Assembly: GCA_963921935.1 (NCBI GenBank)
Contig: OY998180.1
Location: 114,520,183-114,584,182 of the forward strand
Direction of reading: 5' to 3'
Length of the DNA: 64,000 nucleotides
From: Galeruca laticollis
Taxonomy: Eukaryota; Arthropoda; Insecta; Coleoptera; Chrysomelidae
Positions 46,474-58,502 of the stretch are shown piece by piece (the stretch's first letter is position 1; every line of letters starts with the position of its first letter). The position numbers were made by a program, and so were the translations under genes. A model generated the notes under the pieces. It saw nothing but the letters and a program-made list of their open reading frames with translations. It did not search any database and was not told the DNA's origin.

Positions 46474-48407
46474 GTTTCTATTTTTTTTCCTCTTTGAATT
46501 TACAACAAATTCGTAATAATAATAATAATAAAAAATGTATCTATATATATATATGCTAAAGTTCATAAAAATCGAATCACTATCCACGTTAGTTCAGCAG
46601 TTTTATAGGTTATATTTACTAATCAACATCAACACTTGACTACGTAAAACTCAGTGAACTTCACTCCGTTCAAAACTGCTAATTTCATGTCGTTTCCACT
46701 TGCTACGCTAGCGTTATTGTGGTCGATTATTGAACTGTAATTTGCTGCTTACAGCTGGACACTTTTTCAACTTATCCCCTATGCAAGATGGTTCTCCTTA
46801 GTTCTACACTCCATAGTATAATCATCCCGTCAAACAAATATCGCCATAAATACCTATTGATGCTACCGAGAGTGGCATTCGTGGCTATAATATAGAAATG
46901 AATATTGCATCCCAGTGACATCACACGCCAAACGTTCGATGCCCGTAAGCATACCGTTGTGAGTGTATCGTGTTACATTCTTTCGACTATATTAATGATT
47001 ATAAGTGATAAGTGTCAATAATGCTTTCTTTTTCTTCCATATAACTTGAGTTGCGTTTACGGCTTACGCTTGAAGAAACAATACGTTAAAGTATTTGTTA
47101 CACAACTATTCTACAATATATGTTACTACTGAAAAATTACATAAAATATAACTACAATCTTATAACAAAAAATATAATTGTAATAAGAATATTTGATTAT
47201 GAAACGTTCAACTATTTGCCGCGGCGTTGGATGCGCGTCAGCTGAATTAAGTTTGCTTTGATTGATCATACATTTACTGTCGCTGGAGGGTATAGGATCC
47301 AGTCAAATCTCTGTTCAGTGTACGCTTTGTGCGCCATCTACGCGCGGAACTCCGAAGTATTCTCCACGTAATGCTGGTTGCTAGCTAGATTGGGGTATAG
47401 GCCGTTGCCTATATGTACGACCGCTATAGTATATATTACTAGGATTAGAAGACTTCATTACGTGTTTCACTCAGACCACAATGCCTCGGCAGTAAATGTC
47501 TGAGTCAACACATATCAAGCGCCTTCTACTCCTAATAATATAGTGTACTATAATTTTTTATAAATATTGGTGAGTATTCAAAATATTTTTTTGCAAGTGC
47601 ATCTGCAACCTAAATTTGTAATTAATTAGTAATGTTTGTTTAAAAATAAACTTCAAGCAAATTTTAGATAACATTAATAATTTGTACATATTATAATGAA
47701 TATTTGTTAAAAATACTTTACCATTGTAATAGTCAGCAGCTGAATCATACATATTGGCATAGGGCTTAATATTGCCACCCACTATACCTAGTATCTGCTG
47801 ACTAGTGCCGCTGATTACCTGAACACAGTCGCCTCCCCCGTTTTCAAAATTTCAATTTATAAAGTAAATGAAAAAAAATCGTTAAAAAAATTTGAATTGA
47901 TACATTTATAAATTTATATTAAATCAGTTATATATTTCTTAGTGAATTGTCAGCAATTTCAGGCATTTTTGGTGAAATATATTAGGGAACCAAAACACAT
48001 ATCACAATTGTGCATATTTACAAATTATTTCGGTTTCAAAATGTTTATATACTTTCAAATTGTTACATTTAAAAAAAAACCATATTATTATTTTACATGA
48101 AAATTGTACCACATAGAAATTGAGCAGAATGTTTTGCTGTCATTCTAAACAATATTAGTTTTTTACCTTTTGAAGCTTAGCTTTTTCTTTTGCAAGCTGT
48201 ATGCTTATTTTCAATGATAAGTGTCCGAGGGGACTTTTTGTTGTTGAATAAAAACTTTAATTTGCCGTCTTTGCAAAAACAAGTTGTAAACATCTTTTTT
48301 TTTGGTTTCTGTCGCAGTCAATAATTTTTCGTTTATTTGAGACATTTAAATGTCATTAGTGTCATCATTGTGTATGATCAGTACTGTCATTCGCTGTAGT
48401 TGTCACG
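46474..48407. other. Right end of the P element, then AT-rich spacer
   Basis: 46,474-46,815 is the P-element leader and terminus, with an AAT-rich and TA-rich microsatellite at about 46,515-46,555. 46,823-48,407 has no supported gene. A less AT-rich patch lies at 47,280-47,520. Confidence 0.5.
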
Positions 48408-49572
48408 ATGGTTTACAGTATACCTGAACGTGTGGAGATCATTTTCATATTTGGCTCCCAGAACCAGTGTTATTCACGAACAGCTCAAATATTTAATGAG
48501 ATGCATCCGGACAAACATGTAAGTCACGTGTACATCCACGATTTAGATGAAAAATTTAGAGAAACGGGATCAGTGCAAAATAAAAAAAAGGGATGCCCCA
48601 AGATTACTGAATGAAGCAAGCCAAGTTGAGGTCCTTGGGCAATTTGCAATAGAGCCTACTGCATCAACACGTCAGGTATCTACAATGACAGGACTATCAC
48701 GTGAGTCGGTCAGGAAGGTGTTGAAATTACATAAGTTTCACCCGTACAAAACGCAAATTCTTCAAGAACTATGCGATGATGACCCAGACCGACGAATTAA
48801 ATTTTGTGAACTAATGACAAATAATTCGCGTTGAACCTAGACTATTGAAAAATATTTGTTTCAGTGATGAATGTACTTTTATGATGAATGGCAATGTGAA
48901 TAAACAAAACTGTCGGTACTGGAGTCATACGAACCCGTATCGATTTAGAGAAGGTCACACTAAATGAAAAACTTAATGTCTGGGCAGGGATATTAGGGGA
49001 TGCTTTAATTGGCCCCTTGTTTATACCAGGCAATTTAAATTGCGACATTTATCTGGATATGCTGGAAAACACCATCCAACCTTTAATTGTGCATGAATTA
49101 GAGAATCAACGGGATGACCAAGGCAATCTAGCTCTAGAAGAAGATTTGCTGCACTACCAACAAGATGGAGCACCACCTCACTATGCAGCTGCAGTTAGGC
49201 ACTGGTTGGATACTAATTATCCGAACAAATGGATTGGAAGGAGAGGTTCTATTGAGTGGCCACCGAGTTCACCAGACTTAGCGCCACATGATTTTTTTTA
49301 AGGGGTTACCTCAGGTCAGTTGTGTATAAAACTCAACCTGCGTCACTTGGGGACTTGCGGGAAAAAATTACTCAAGCATGTCGCGCTATTACTAGAACAA
49401 CATTTGTCAAAGTTAGTGCAGAATTTGAAAATAGGCTGTACTATTGTTTACAAAACAACGGAACCCACTTTGAACATTTACTTCATTGACATTTTTAACA
49501 AATTTGTAGTTCAACAAAAACTTCATTAAATTTTCCTTTTAAGGCAAGGTTTTGTAATATTTATTCACCCTG
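48408..49572 (+). pseudogene. IS630/Tc1-mariner-type transposase remnant
   Basis: The N-terminal helix-turn-helix (MVYSIPERVEIIFIFGSQNQ, then ASTRQVSTMTGLSRESVRKV) is followed by ICFSDECTFMMNGNVN (first D), LHYQQDGAPPHYAAAVRHW (second D) and EWPPSSPDLAPHDFF (third D). About 36 residues separate the last two aspartates. Frameshifts lie near 48,590, 48,970 and 49,300, and a stop at 48,833. The frame after 49,301 matches the family C-terminus, reading FVKVSAEFENR-type sequence in a shifted frame. The right end is CACCCTG followed by TA (49,573-49,574). A matching left terminus was not found. Confidence 0.8.
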
Positions 49573-49811
49573 TACCATTATTATTCATACCGTTGGATAG
49601 CATTTTTTGTAGGCTTTTCAATGATGTATCACAAGTAGGTGTCTGCCATTTAAACTTTTTCAGTTGGGGTAGGTGGGGCCTAGGGGGTTGATGGGGGCGA
49701 GTTCTTTCATATGTCATTTTAGTTCCCCCTTCCTATCCTAGAACCAGTTTTGAGCATTTTTTGATATCATCTTTCGGTCGTGAGATATAGCCCATTGTGT
49801 AAGTTTTTAAA
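49573..49811. other. Short spacer between two elements
   Basis: Nothing is recognised here. Confidence 0.4.
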
Positions 49812-51542
49812 TTGTCACACTGTATAATCAAAACCGGTAACTACCCAGATATGCTCAAAATAGCCAATGTTATCCCTATTATTAAAGCCAATAAACAATC
49901 ATGTTATGTGGATAGTTACAGACCAATTTCCTTAATAACTAACATAGCAAAGGTGATTGATAAAATCATTCTAAAAAGACTGCAACATATTGTTGAAAAA
50001 CAAAATATTATTCCTAAAGAGCAGTATGGGTCCAGAAGTGGACACAGTACTGTTGCTCAAATTATTAGAGTTTTCAATCACATAAGAGAAGAGTTTTTGA
50101 AGAAAAATAAAGCGGTAATGGTAACAATCGATATTTAAAAAGCCTTCGACACGGTGTGGCACGAAGGACTTGTAGTGGTTACTCAGTAAGTGCCCCTCAT
50201 ATAAACTACGTTCACCATAAAAGTATTATATCTTTGGGAAAGCACTTACCTAGTAACCGATCTTCGGGGGTTGAATAAACATCTTTTAGAAAACTCACTG
50301 GGATAAGTATATTTAGAATTAACACAGATTACAATACCTTATACATACATTTAAACATATTCAGAATAATAATAATGGATGAATCATGAGTTGTCGATAC
50401 TGTGTATTTATAGGAAGCATTCGCTCAGTGACCCGCAGGCACGACCTTCCGCATAGTGTGATATTTACAAATTAATTGGAACGTGCTCTTCGTATATCTA
50501 GCCCGGCCTACATAGATCAATGCCCGCTATTTACATCGAAATTAATATTAACATAATTTAATCTTGTTTCTATGCTAATGTCCTTTTTACACTACTGTCC
50601 TTTCGGTATCATCACAGACTCATATTCAAATTAATTAAACTTAAGTTTCCGGAATATATAATAAAAATTGTAAATTCATATATACACAACAGAAAATTCT
50701 ACTCTTGTGTGAATGGAGGCTTAGCGGGCCATTACCCATTCAAGCTGGAGTTCCACAAGGTTCAGTTCTCTCACCTTTGCTATATTCCCTATTCACCCAC
50801 GATCTACCCTCTGCCCCAAATATCCTAACAGCCATGTATGCAGACGACACTTGTTTTGTATCATCTGCATCAACACCAGACACTGCACTACAAAATATTC
50901 AATCTCACATTAATACACAAATACTCACATACATGAGAGACAATGAATTGATTATCAACCCCGCCAAGACAGAGTACATGTTACTCAGGAGGAAAACAAG
51001 GAACAATGGCTCATTGCAGTCTCAGCTGTGTGTTGATGGGCAATCAATCACCCCTAGTCACATATTAAAATATCTTGGCTACACAGTGCAGGTCAACACC
51101 AACGCCAACGCACATAACAAAGCAAGTCCAAAAAGAGAAGATGACAATGAGCAAATGTACCCTTTGATACGCAAAAAAAGTTGTCTCTCAATACACAACA
51201 AATTCAGGATTTATCGAAAAATCATCAGACCCACTTTAATACACGCCGCACCAGCTTATTACACTGCTACCAAACACAACTTTCATACACTACAGGTGGT
51301 GCAAAACAAGTGCCTACGCATGGCAATACCCTATAAAACTGAATATCCAAAGCTTCCTAAAAATGCTTGGTTACATGAACAAGCAGACATGCCCACTATC
51401 AAGGACTTTATAACTAAAATATCACAAAACTTTTATAAGTATTGCTTGCCCAAAAATCTTCGTGAAACACTCAGAGCCGCCAATCGTGCAAAATCCAGCC
51501 GCGATGCTGGGTATAGGCTTTTGCATGGTAATTTATTCACAT
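49812..51542 (+). pseudogene. Jockey-like LINE reverse transcriptase fragment, split by a solo LTR
   Basis: The first part (49,812-50,170) reads ANVIPIIKANKQSC, SYRPISLITNIAKVIDK, then a stop, then KAFDTVWHEGL. The second part (50,617-51,542) continues in frame after removal of the LTR. It has GVPQGSVLSPLLYSLF, MYADDTCFVSS (intact YADD), LIINPAKTEYMLL and HILKYLGYTV, then a typical LINE C-terminus ending NLFT. The endonuclease and ORF1 are missing, so the fragment is 5' truncated. It differs clearly from the minus-strand LINE at 1-15,230. One stop replaces a residue in motif A. Confidence 0.85.
50171..50616. mobile_element. Solo LTR (446 bp) with 4-bp target duplication
   Basis: The insert begins TGTAGTGG, ends ATCACA, and is flanked by GACT on both sides (50,167-50,170 and 50,617-50,620). 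Removing it with one GACT restores the reverse transcriptase frame exactly. The size, TG...CA ends and 4-bp duplication fit a Ty3/gypsy-type solo LTR left by LTR-LTR recombination. It differs from the LTRs at 56,215 and 60,281. Its strand cannot be set. Confidence 0.85.
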
Positions 51543-51674
51543 AACTAGTTGTATAACCTTCAACAACCAAACACATCGAATTAGAGGGTAACTTAGTTAC
51601 CCCTAATCAACCAAATATAGTCATACACAAAACATATACCCTTTCAAAAGGATCAACAGTCATGTTGCCTCTCC

Positions 51675-52860
51675 TCATAAACTAAACACTGTTCGTTTTG
51701 AAACCCTGTTTTTCAGCTGTTTTTCAGGGATAAATAAGTCGAAATAGCTAGTGGAGTCATATTTGTGAATACGGGACAAAGTGCGAAGGCCCATACTTGC
51801 GCGTAAATAGGTTTTTACCCTTTTTAGAGTGGAAAAAGATCTTTCTCCTGAACAATTTGTAGCCGGAATACTCAAAAAAATATCGTGAGCAATGTCCACA
51901 TGAGGATAGACGTCTCGAAAATTCCGTAAATGCAGTACATTGCATATTTTTTGTGCAGAGCGTACATCTTCCGTATTTGCTAAGGAATCTTTCAATTGAT
52001 AATATAAATGAATACATTCATTGCGTAACGTTTCGTCCAAATCATCAGGATACTTACTGACTAGTTTATTAGCAAGATTTTTCAATTCATTTGTATCTAT
52101 TTCAGATAAATTATCAAAAAAAAAGCTTTTCATATTCACTTTTACGCCCGGCCAATTGCACACTCAGAGTGTCTAGAATAGGGTAATAAACATTAGTGCG
52201 AAAATTTTCTTGTCCAGGTGAAAGTGTTCTCTCATTTACCCGTGACTCATCTGGCTGAATTGTTCTGGTTATTTTGCGACGAGTATAATAACGATAATAA
52301 TCATGAACTCCGGATAGTGCTTTGGCTTTTTCTTCATATTCAGAAAATTGTATATCTCCCATATCTTGAAGAAATAGAGCCAGAGAACTATAGATTTCAA
52401 CAACGGATGATAAATCAGCTTAAGATTCTTGAAGCTTCTTACTAGCAGCATTAAAACGATCTAAAATTACATTCCAAATAATGAGTAGGATTGCTGTTTC
52501 TAAATGCTGCAACTTTCGTTGCAATCCCGTAACTTCAGATCGCGTAGTCGGTTTCTCGTCCCTGCTTTCGGCAATAAATTCCAGTGCATCAATTATTGCA
52601 GACCACTCTTTTTCTAATGCATAACATGCATCATGTCGAGCAGACCAACGAGTTTTAGAAAGACTCTTGATTCTTAAATTTGTACTCTGCACCAAGATCT
52701 CCCAACGATGTGTAGATATAGTAACGAAATTGTATAGTTTTTGCAAAGTAGAGAAAAAGTCGACTGCTTCTGTTAGCGATTCAACTGCACGTGATACTAC
52801 CAAATTTAAAGATTGGGCGGCACAAGGAACGTAATCTGCTAAATGATTAATTGTTTTGAT
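51675..52860 (-). pseudogene. hAT transposase (ZMYM/DUF4371 type), C-terminal part
   Basis: The minus strand from about 52,860 reads ADYVPCAAQSLNLVVSRAVE, then RIKSLSKTRWSARHDACYAL, and later the hAT dimerisation block IFLSIPATNCSGERSFSTLK with LRASMGLRTLSRIH. Frameshifts near 52,420 and 52,150 break it. The zinc-finger and N-terminal half are absent here. A related N-terminal half lies 8.4 kb to the right in the same orientation, but the two overlap slightly around the PC..(H/Q)SLNLV motif, so they are probably different copies. Confidence 0.8.
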
Positions 52861-52869
52861 TCGTGTCTA

Positions 52870-55412
52870 AAGGCCTGAATATATATCTGACATATCCCAC
52901 TAAACAAGAAACATAAGTCTTTTTTGTGAAGTTCATTTGAAAGACTTTTCGTGTTGTTTATTTAAAACGTTAATAAGATATCTCCTAGATTTCTTAATTT
53001 TATTACCGACTCTATTAACATCCATGTCATGTAAATAAAACATATTTTTGATGTACACAATAATACTTGAATTCGCAGTTACATACACATCCTATTAACT
53101 TCTTTTTAGCAACTTCCTATTGGAAACATTCATACTTTTATATGTTTCGAAATAATTTTTAGTAACTTCCTACGATTACGTCTGTACCATATTAGTTCAT
53201 AAACCTCTCAGTAATATCTCATATTAAACATCACAGTAACATAAAAAAAAGAAGAAAACTGAAGAGGAATTCACGAACGAAAGTAGTTATCTGTGGAAAC
53301 AAATGACAAGCAGACAAGCATGAAATGACGGGTGGTTTTCAGTTTTGTGTTATATTTTATTTGCAAGACGCACATTTTTTGCAAGAAAAAGTACTTGAAT
53401 TGAGTGGTCTTCATTTTCGTTAGTTCCTACTTAGCTACAGTTTCTATACTTAGTTATAATTCTTGTTATAATGGACGAACAACAGTTTTTATCGGTAAGT
53501 ACCTATTCCAAAATCATAATTATTAAAACTTAATACTCATTCAATACATTAATCGGCTATTGTACATTGAAATTCCAGGTGGCGGAATTGTACACTAACA
53601 TTATATAATAGAGTTTACAAAATAAGGGTTTTTTCAACTTTTAAAATATTTTAGTTAGTAAGTATATTTTAAAAACGATTCACAATATTTCAAATCCTAG
53701 ATATGCATTATACCCTACAAAAAACTTAATATTGAATTAGGGTAGGTATTATTAATAAAACATGATCATATGTTGGCAGAGATTTGAATCTAGAAGAAAA
53801 TCTTTTCAATGTTCAAGATGTTTCAGAAGCTACTTACATAAATAAAATCAAAAACAAATAGTTGGTAGTTACGTAAAGGGGAGTAACTATTTCAGATAGT
53901 CTGATACAGATATTGTATTAAACAGTACAAAAAATATTGAATAAAGTAGCTCTAGTTCTAGTTTTTGTAGTAGTAGTCATGGCCACCAATATAGTTTTGC
54001 AAGTTTAGAAAATTTTAACATTAATACTGACAATTCTTGTAAACAATTACTGTTTAAGACTTTAAAAACAGAAATTTCTGTTAAAAACCTCATTTCCATT
54101 TAAAAATACACTGAATACAATAAATAATCTGTAGGTGTCCCTTACAATGGTCTATATTAATCTAGTTGAATAAAAACTAAGCATTATTAATACACTGTAT
54201 ACAAAAAAAACTACTTATGAAGAAGAGATATGAACACATTATCAAGTTAAATGAGTTAATAATTAATTGTATCCATTTGAGTATCCAATAGCTGTGTTTC
54301 TACAATAATAAATAATTGAATTCTGTTTGTTGACTAGATCATTCAGTGTTATGTGACTTATGACACTGAATGATCTGGTCAACAAACAGAATTCAATTAT
54401 TTATTATTGTAGAAACACAGCTATTGGATACTCAAATGGATACAATTAATTATTAACTCATTTAACTTGATAATGTGTTCATATCTCTTCTTCATAAGTA
54501 GTTTTAGTGTATTAATAATGCTTAGTTTTTATTAAGTTGCAATTCCACGATGTTAATATACAATATGTTCCAGGATGAAAATAACAAGATGAGAATAGTA
54601 TATTATTTTATACAGAAAAGAAGTATGAATTTTAATGCACACCTGAATTTACCTGCCAAACGGAGTGAGACATGTAATTGAAGGTAAATCATGAAAAGTC
54701 ACTTCTCGAAATAAAATATGTTATTATTCCTTCGAAGAACCCCGCATGTATATTATGGAAAATGGGTCCCAGTCAATTGGCTGAAAATCAAGTTTGATGT
54801 AGTTTATGTTGATCGATCAAAGGTCTCCAAGGGCACAATATGATCTAAAGTAATTGTTTTATTAGCTGCTGTTCAGAACACATTTAAATGTTTCACAGAT
54901 AAGGATTTTGAAGTGAACGTTATGGAATGGTTGAGACACTCGGAACAGCGACTCTTGAGTGAGAAAAAGTAACCGTAAGTAAACGATAGAATTTTCTTCT
55001 ATCAGATTGGATTTCTGTTGATTTAACGTAATGTTTAATAAAATCTTTATGGTATAAAATTTTTATTAGTTTTATTATTAATAAAAAACTATTCTAATAA
55101 TTTTTTTGTAAACTAGCTGTAATGTATGTGTATCTGTTGAACTTTATTAATTCAGTTTCAAAGTATGTTACGTTATGACAACTACAGATTAATACACCCT
55201 TTTTATTTCCTGCTTTCACTGAATGCGTTCAATAGTTCCCACTTTCCACACTTGTTATGTAATATGCTTACACAATTTTATTTTTTTTAGGTTGGATTCC
55301 TGGACAAGATTTTTTTATTCTAAGTTTGTATCGGTTTTTTTCAAATTTACTGTACTGTTCATTAATAGTGAATAAACGTTTTAAATCATTTATTGCTATT
55401 TTGTTTTAAATG
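52870..55412. other. AT-rich spacer, no gene seen apart from a large palindrome
   Basis: 53,471-53,492 could be a tiny exon (MDEQQFLS before GTAAGT). Nothing downstream joins it convincingly. 54,590-54,975 has short coding-like pieces without a recognisable domain. The palindrome is listed separately. Confidence 0.45.
54169..54533. repeat. Large palindrome, arms about 170-180 bp
   Basis: The left arm 54,169-54,349 and right arm 54,363-54,533 are reverse complements with one visible mismatch (ACTAGATC against the partner of GATCTGGT) and a 10-nt length difference near 54,200-54,215. The spacer is 13 nt (54,350-54,362). No target duplication or transposon terminus is seen. Confidence 0.95.
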
Positions 55413-56214
55413 TACAGGGTGAACAACTAAGAACGACTGTAGGCCACATCTCTGAAAAGAATCATGGTACAACTTTCAAAAAAATTAGCTTTAGGTAAGT
55501 GATCCTGAAACATGGCGAGAAAATATTTTGCAGCCTCTAAAATATCCGCTAGGGGTCGAATGAACACTCGAAAACATAATACTCCAAAAAAACATACTAA
55601 AGGTGTTCTAAAAATACAATTCTTGAAAACTTGATGAGATTATGAAAAAATTTAATTAAGGAGATTTTTGCCATTATTCTTCAAATAATGTGTGGGGAAG
55701 GTTCAAACTCATGAACAAATGTTTAATTTTTTTTGTTTTTTAACTGATATTAATAATTTTAGCTGTATTCGAAAGAGTTTTTCTGTTTAGATAACAAAAT
55801 TAGATAATTTTATATCCACTCGGAAATTTCAAATGTAAATTGAAGCATTTTTTTAATTTTTATATCTGATATCGTAAATCTTATATCTTGGATTAGATTC
55901 CTATTTTTTCAACCCCTTTTCATCGGCATTTAAAAAATAAAAATGCCTCATTACATTTGAAATTTCCAAGAAAAATGGGAAAATTGTCGACTTTTTCACA
56001 TATCGTTGACAAAGTTGTACAATTTTGTTATTTTTGTGAAGCATATCTTATTAAAGAGAAAAAACTCCATTGATATCAATTAAAAAACAAAAAAGTGTTA
56101 CAACATTTGTTTTTAAGGTTGAACCTTCCCCCACCCCTTACATGAAGAATAAGGACACTAACTACATTTTTTCATAATCTCATCAATATATCAAAAATTG
56201 TATTTCTAGGATAC

Positions 56215-56693
56215 TGTTACGAAACAGCACACTGGTATAGACCCTAAATCCGACTCTGTCTAAGCCAGGTATGAAAATTAAAATTATGGCGGATACGCAG
56301 TGTTTTTATAACTGTTTGGGACTCTTATCTTAACATTGTTTTTGTGACCAGACTTATCTAGAAAAGGCCAAAACCAATTATTTGTGTCTGTGTACGCCGC
56401 AGCCCGGAATTTTCGAGTAAGAAAGGCATTAGTATAAATAAGGACCGATCAGCGGAGGAGTTAGTTGATAAAGTGATCTTGACAAATAAACAGTAAATAA
56501 GTGAATATAAAAGTGTTAATATAAATTAATAATTAAGTTTGTGTGCATATAAATTAAATTTAAGTGGTTAGTTGAGTATATATAAATAAAATGTTAGTGA
56601 GTTAGTGTTTAAATAAATTAGTAAGTAGCCATACCGTGTGTTTAAAATTTATCCCACCCGTTTACAGTTTAAATAAATTAGGAAAACATTACA
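56215..56693 (+). repeat. Left LTR
   Basis: 479 bp, TGTTACG...ATTACA, preceded by ATAC. Pairs with 60,281-60,763. Confidence 0.95.
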
Positions 56694-56694
56694 T

Positions 56695-56711
56695 TGGTGT
56701 CAGAAGTGGGA
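56695..56711 (+). other. Primer-binding site
   Basis: TGGTGTCAGAAGTGGGA begins 2 nt after the left LTR end. It starts with TGG, as needed to pair with a tRNA 3' CCA end. The exact tRNA is not identified. Confidence 0.75.
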
Positions 56712-56737
56712 TAATATATATAAATTGCTACGTAAAA

Positions 56738-58477
56738 ATGGCCAAGAGTCTATGTGATCTGAAAGTCACGGAATTAAGAGCAGAATTAGAAGATCGTGAG
56801 TTGGAAACGTCCGGTAAGAAGAGTGAGTTAGTAGAAAGACTCAAAGTGGCACTGGTAAGTGACGGCTTGGATCCAGAAACATTTTTATTTAAAGACGAGG
56901 CTTCCACCTTAATCTCGTCCATTTCTGATATGAAGAACGATATCTCTGCTAACATGGACGAGAAGATTTCTGCTATGAAGACCGATATTTCTGCAGATAT
57001 CTTGTCATTGAAAAATAATATTGCTGCTGAAGTCGAGAATAAAATCACGTCTCTAAAATTGGATATTGAGAATAAGATGACTACGATGAACGAGAAAATA
57101 CAATCAGACATGGAGAATAAGATGACAACGATGGAAAATCAGATAGATGAGAAAATCAAGGAGTTAGAGACGAAGATTGCCGATTTAAGAACACAAGACA
57201 CTTCAGCAGAAGAAAAGAAGATCGAGATCTGCAAGCCAGAAACACAACCCAAGGCAGATGATATTGGCAGTTTTACCCGAGTCAAGGCCCCAACGTTCGA
57301 TGGAAAAATGTCGTGGACCAATTACGTAAAACAGTTCGAAGCAGCCGCTAGAGCGAATAATTGGTCCGATAAGGAGAAAGCAGTGAACCTAATTATAGCG
57401 TTTCGGGGAGATGCCTTCAATGTACTTCAGACGATACCGCTTGAAGAAACGGATGACTTCGAGCTGCTGAAGAAGAGATTGGACATGCGATATGGTCACG
57501 AACATTTAGAACAGTTGTACAGATTCCAGCTGAAGAACCGAAGGCGGAAACGTGACGAAACCCTTCAAGAGTATGACATGGATATTGCCCGACTAGTTCG
57601 ATTTGCTTATCCATCAGCACCAGAGAACATGATGGAATGTTTAGGCATCCAGGCCTATATTGACGGCTTGTGTGACCACGATATGGAGAATACGCTTCGA
57701 TTAGCCCATCCTAAAACATTGGTCGATGCATTTACTGCTGCTCTTGAATATGAAGCAGCCACGATGGGTTCGGGATACAACAAAGATAGGACCATACAGG
57801 AAGAAGGTGACGATGACAGACTTGACCAGATCGTCAACTTGTTGAAAGGTATGGTAGACAAGAAGCCGAAGAAAATCAGGTGCTGTAATTGTGGCGAGCT
57901 AGAGCATGCACGCAGTTCGTGTAAGCGTCCTACGACTCCTGTAAACCAAGAACCTCTTAAATGCAAATCAGCCAAGAAAAGCTCACGGTACAACAAAGGT
58001 AGGACCATGCAGGAAGAATATGACGATGAAAAACTTAATCATATTTTCAACTTGTTGAAAGGTATGGCAGACAAGAGGCCGAAGAAGATCAAATGCCGGA
58101 AGTGTGGCGAGCTAAAGCACGTACACAGTCCGTGTAAGCGCCCCAAAACTCCTGTAACCCAAGAACTGCAGACACAGGGGAAATCAGACAGGGGTGAACA
58201 TCCAGCTGATGTGAATCACCGAAAAGCCAACTCCTTGCCTAGACGGCCATGCCCTGTAGACTATTCACAATGCAACAAGTCGAAATCTAAGGAAGTTACA
58301 GTTTCAAGAATTACTGTAGTCAACGAGGAATGGTCACCCACCAGGACCAGAGAAGATCAGGAGAATGATCCTCACCTGAAGATGATCCGGCAATGGAAGA
58401 AAGAAAATCGGCGACCTACCTGGCAAGAAGTGTCAAAATTTTCACCGAAACTCAAGGCGTTAAGGTGCTCAGTGTAA
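56738..58477 (+). pseudogene. Gag with N-terminal SAP motif and duplicated zinc knuckle; internally deleted Gag-Pol
   Basis: I chose MAKSLCDLKVTELRAELED (56,738) as start because it opens a SAP motif (residues about 7-41), a two-helix DNA-binding fold. A long alternating Lys/Glu/Met region (residues 60-165) should form coiled coil. The Gag domain follows, about residues 180-345 (FDGKMSWTNYVKQFEAAARA to AFTAALEYEAATMGS). Two CX2CX4HX4C knuckles, CCNCGELEHARSSC and CRKCGELKHVHSPC, sit in a 71-residue direct duplication (57,776 and 57,989). The tail (SLPRRPCPVDYSQC onward) is the RNase H-integrase junction of gypsy Pol, so protease, reverse transcriptase and most of RNase H are deleted in frame. 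The frame stops at 58,477, a few codons before the integrase frame. Confidence 0.85.
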
Positions 58478-58502
58478 CTCTCTTGTCCTGGAAGAAGGGC
58501 TG

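Larger units (their letters stand above)
37217..46815. mobile_element. 9.6-kb P-type transposon with terminal repeats and 7-bp target duplication
   Basis: TATGGAGGGTAGAACTAAGG... (27 bp at 37,217) matches the reverse complement of the sequence ending at 46,815 in 25 of 27 positions. GTATAAT flanks both ends (37,210-37,216 and 46,816-46,822). Subterminal motifs GAAAAAGTGTCC and GTAGCAAGTGGAA are also shared between the two ends, as in P-type elements whose THAP domain binds subterminal sites. Inside are a minus-strand P transposase and an apparently nested ISL2EU-like gene pair, which explains the large size. Confidence 0.85.

Noticed and set aside
47280..47520. Possible host promoter or non-coding RNA in a less AT-rich patch
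   Set aside because: No conserved box, hairpin or ORF could be pointed to. Composition alone is not evidence.
52218..52445. 75-residue plus-strand open frame
   Set aside because: It is the antisense shadow of the hAT C-terminal region.
53471..53492. First coding exon of a host gene (MDEQQFLS before GTAAGT)
   Set aside because: Eight codons and one donor, with no convincing downstream exon within the next 2 kb.
57051..57190. Internal tandem repeat or separate gene in the Lys/Glu/Met-rich part of Gag
   Set aside because: The repetition reflects heptad coiled-coil composition. No unit repeats precisely at the DNA level.
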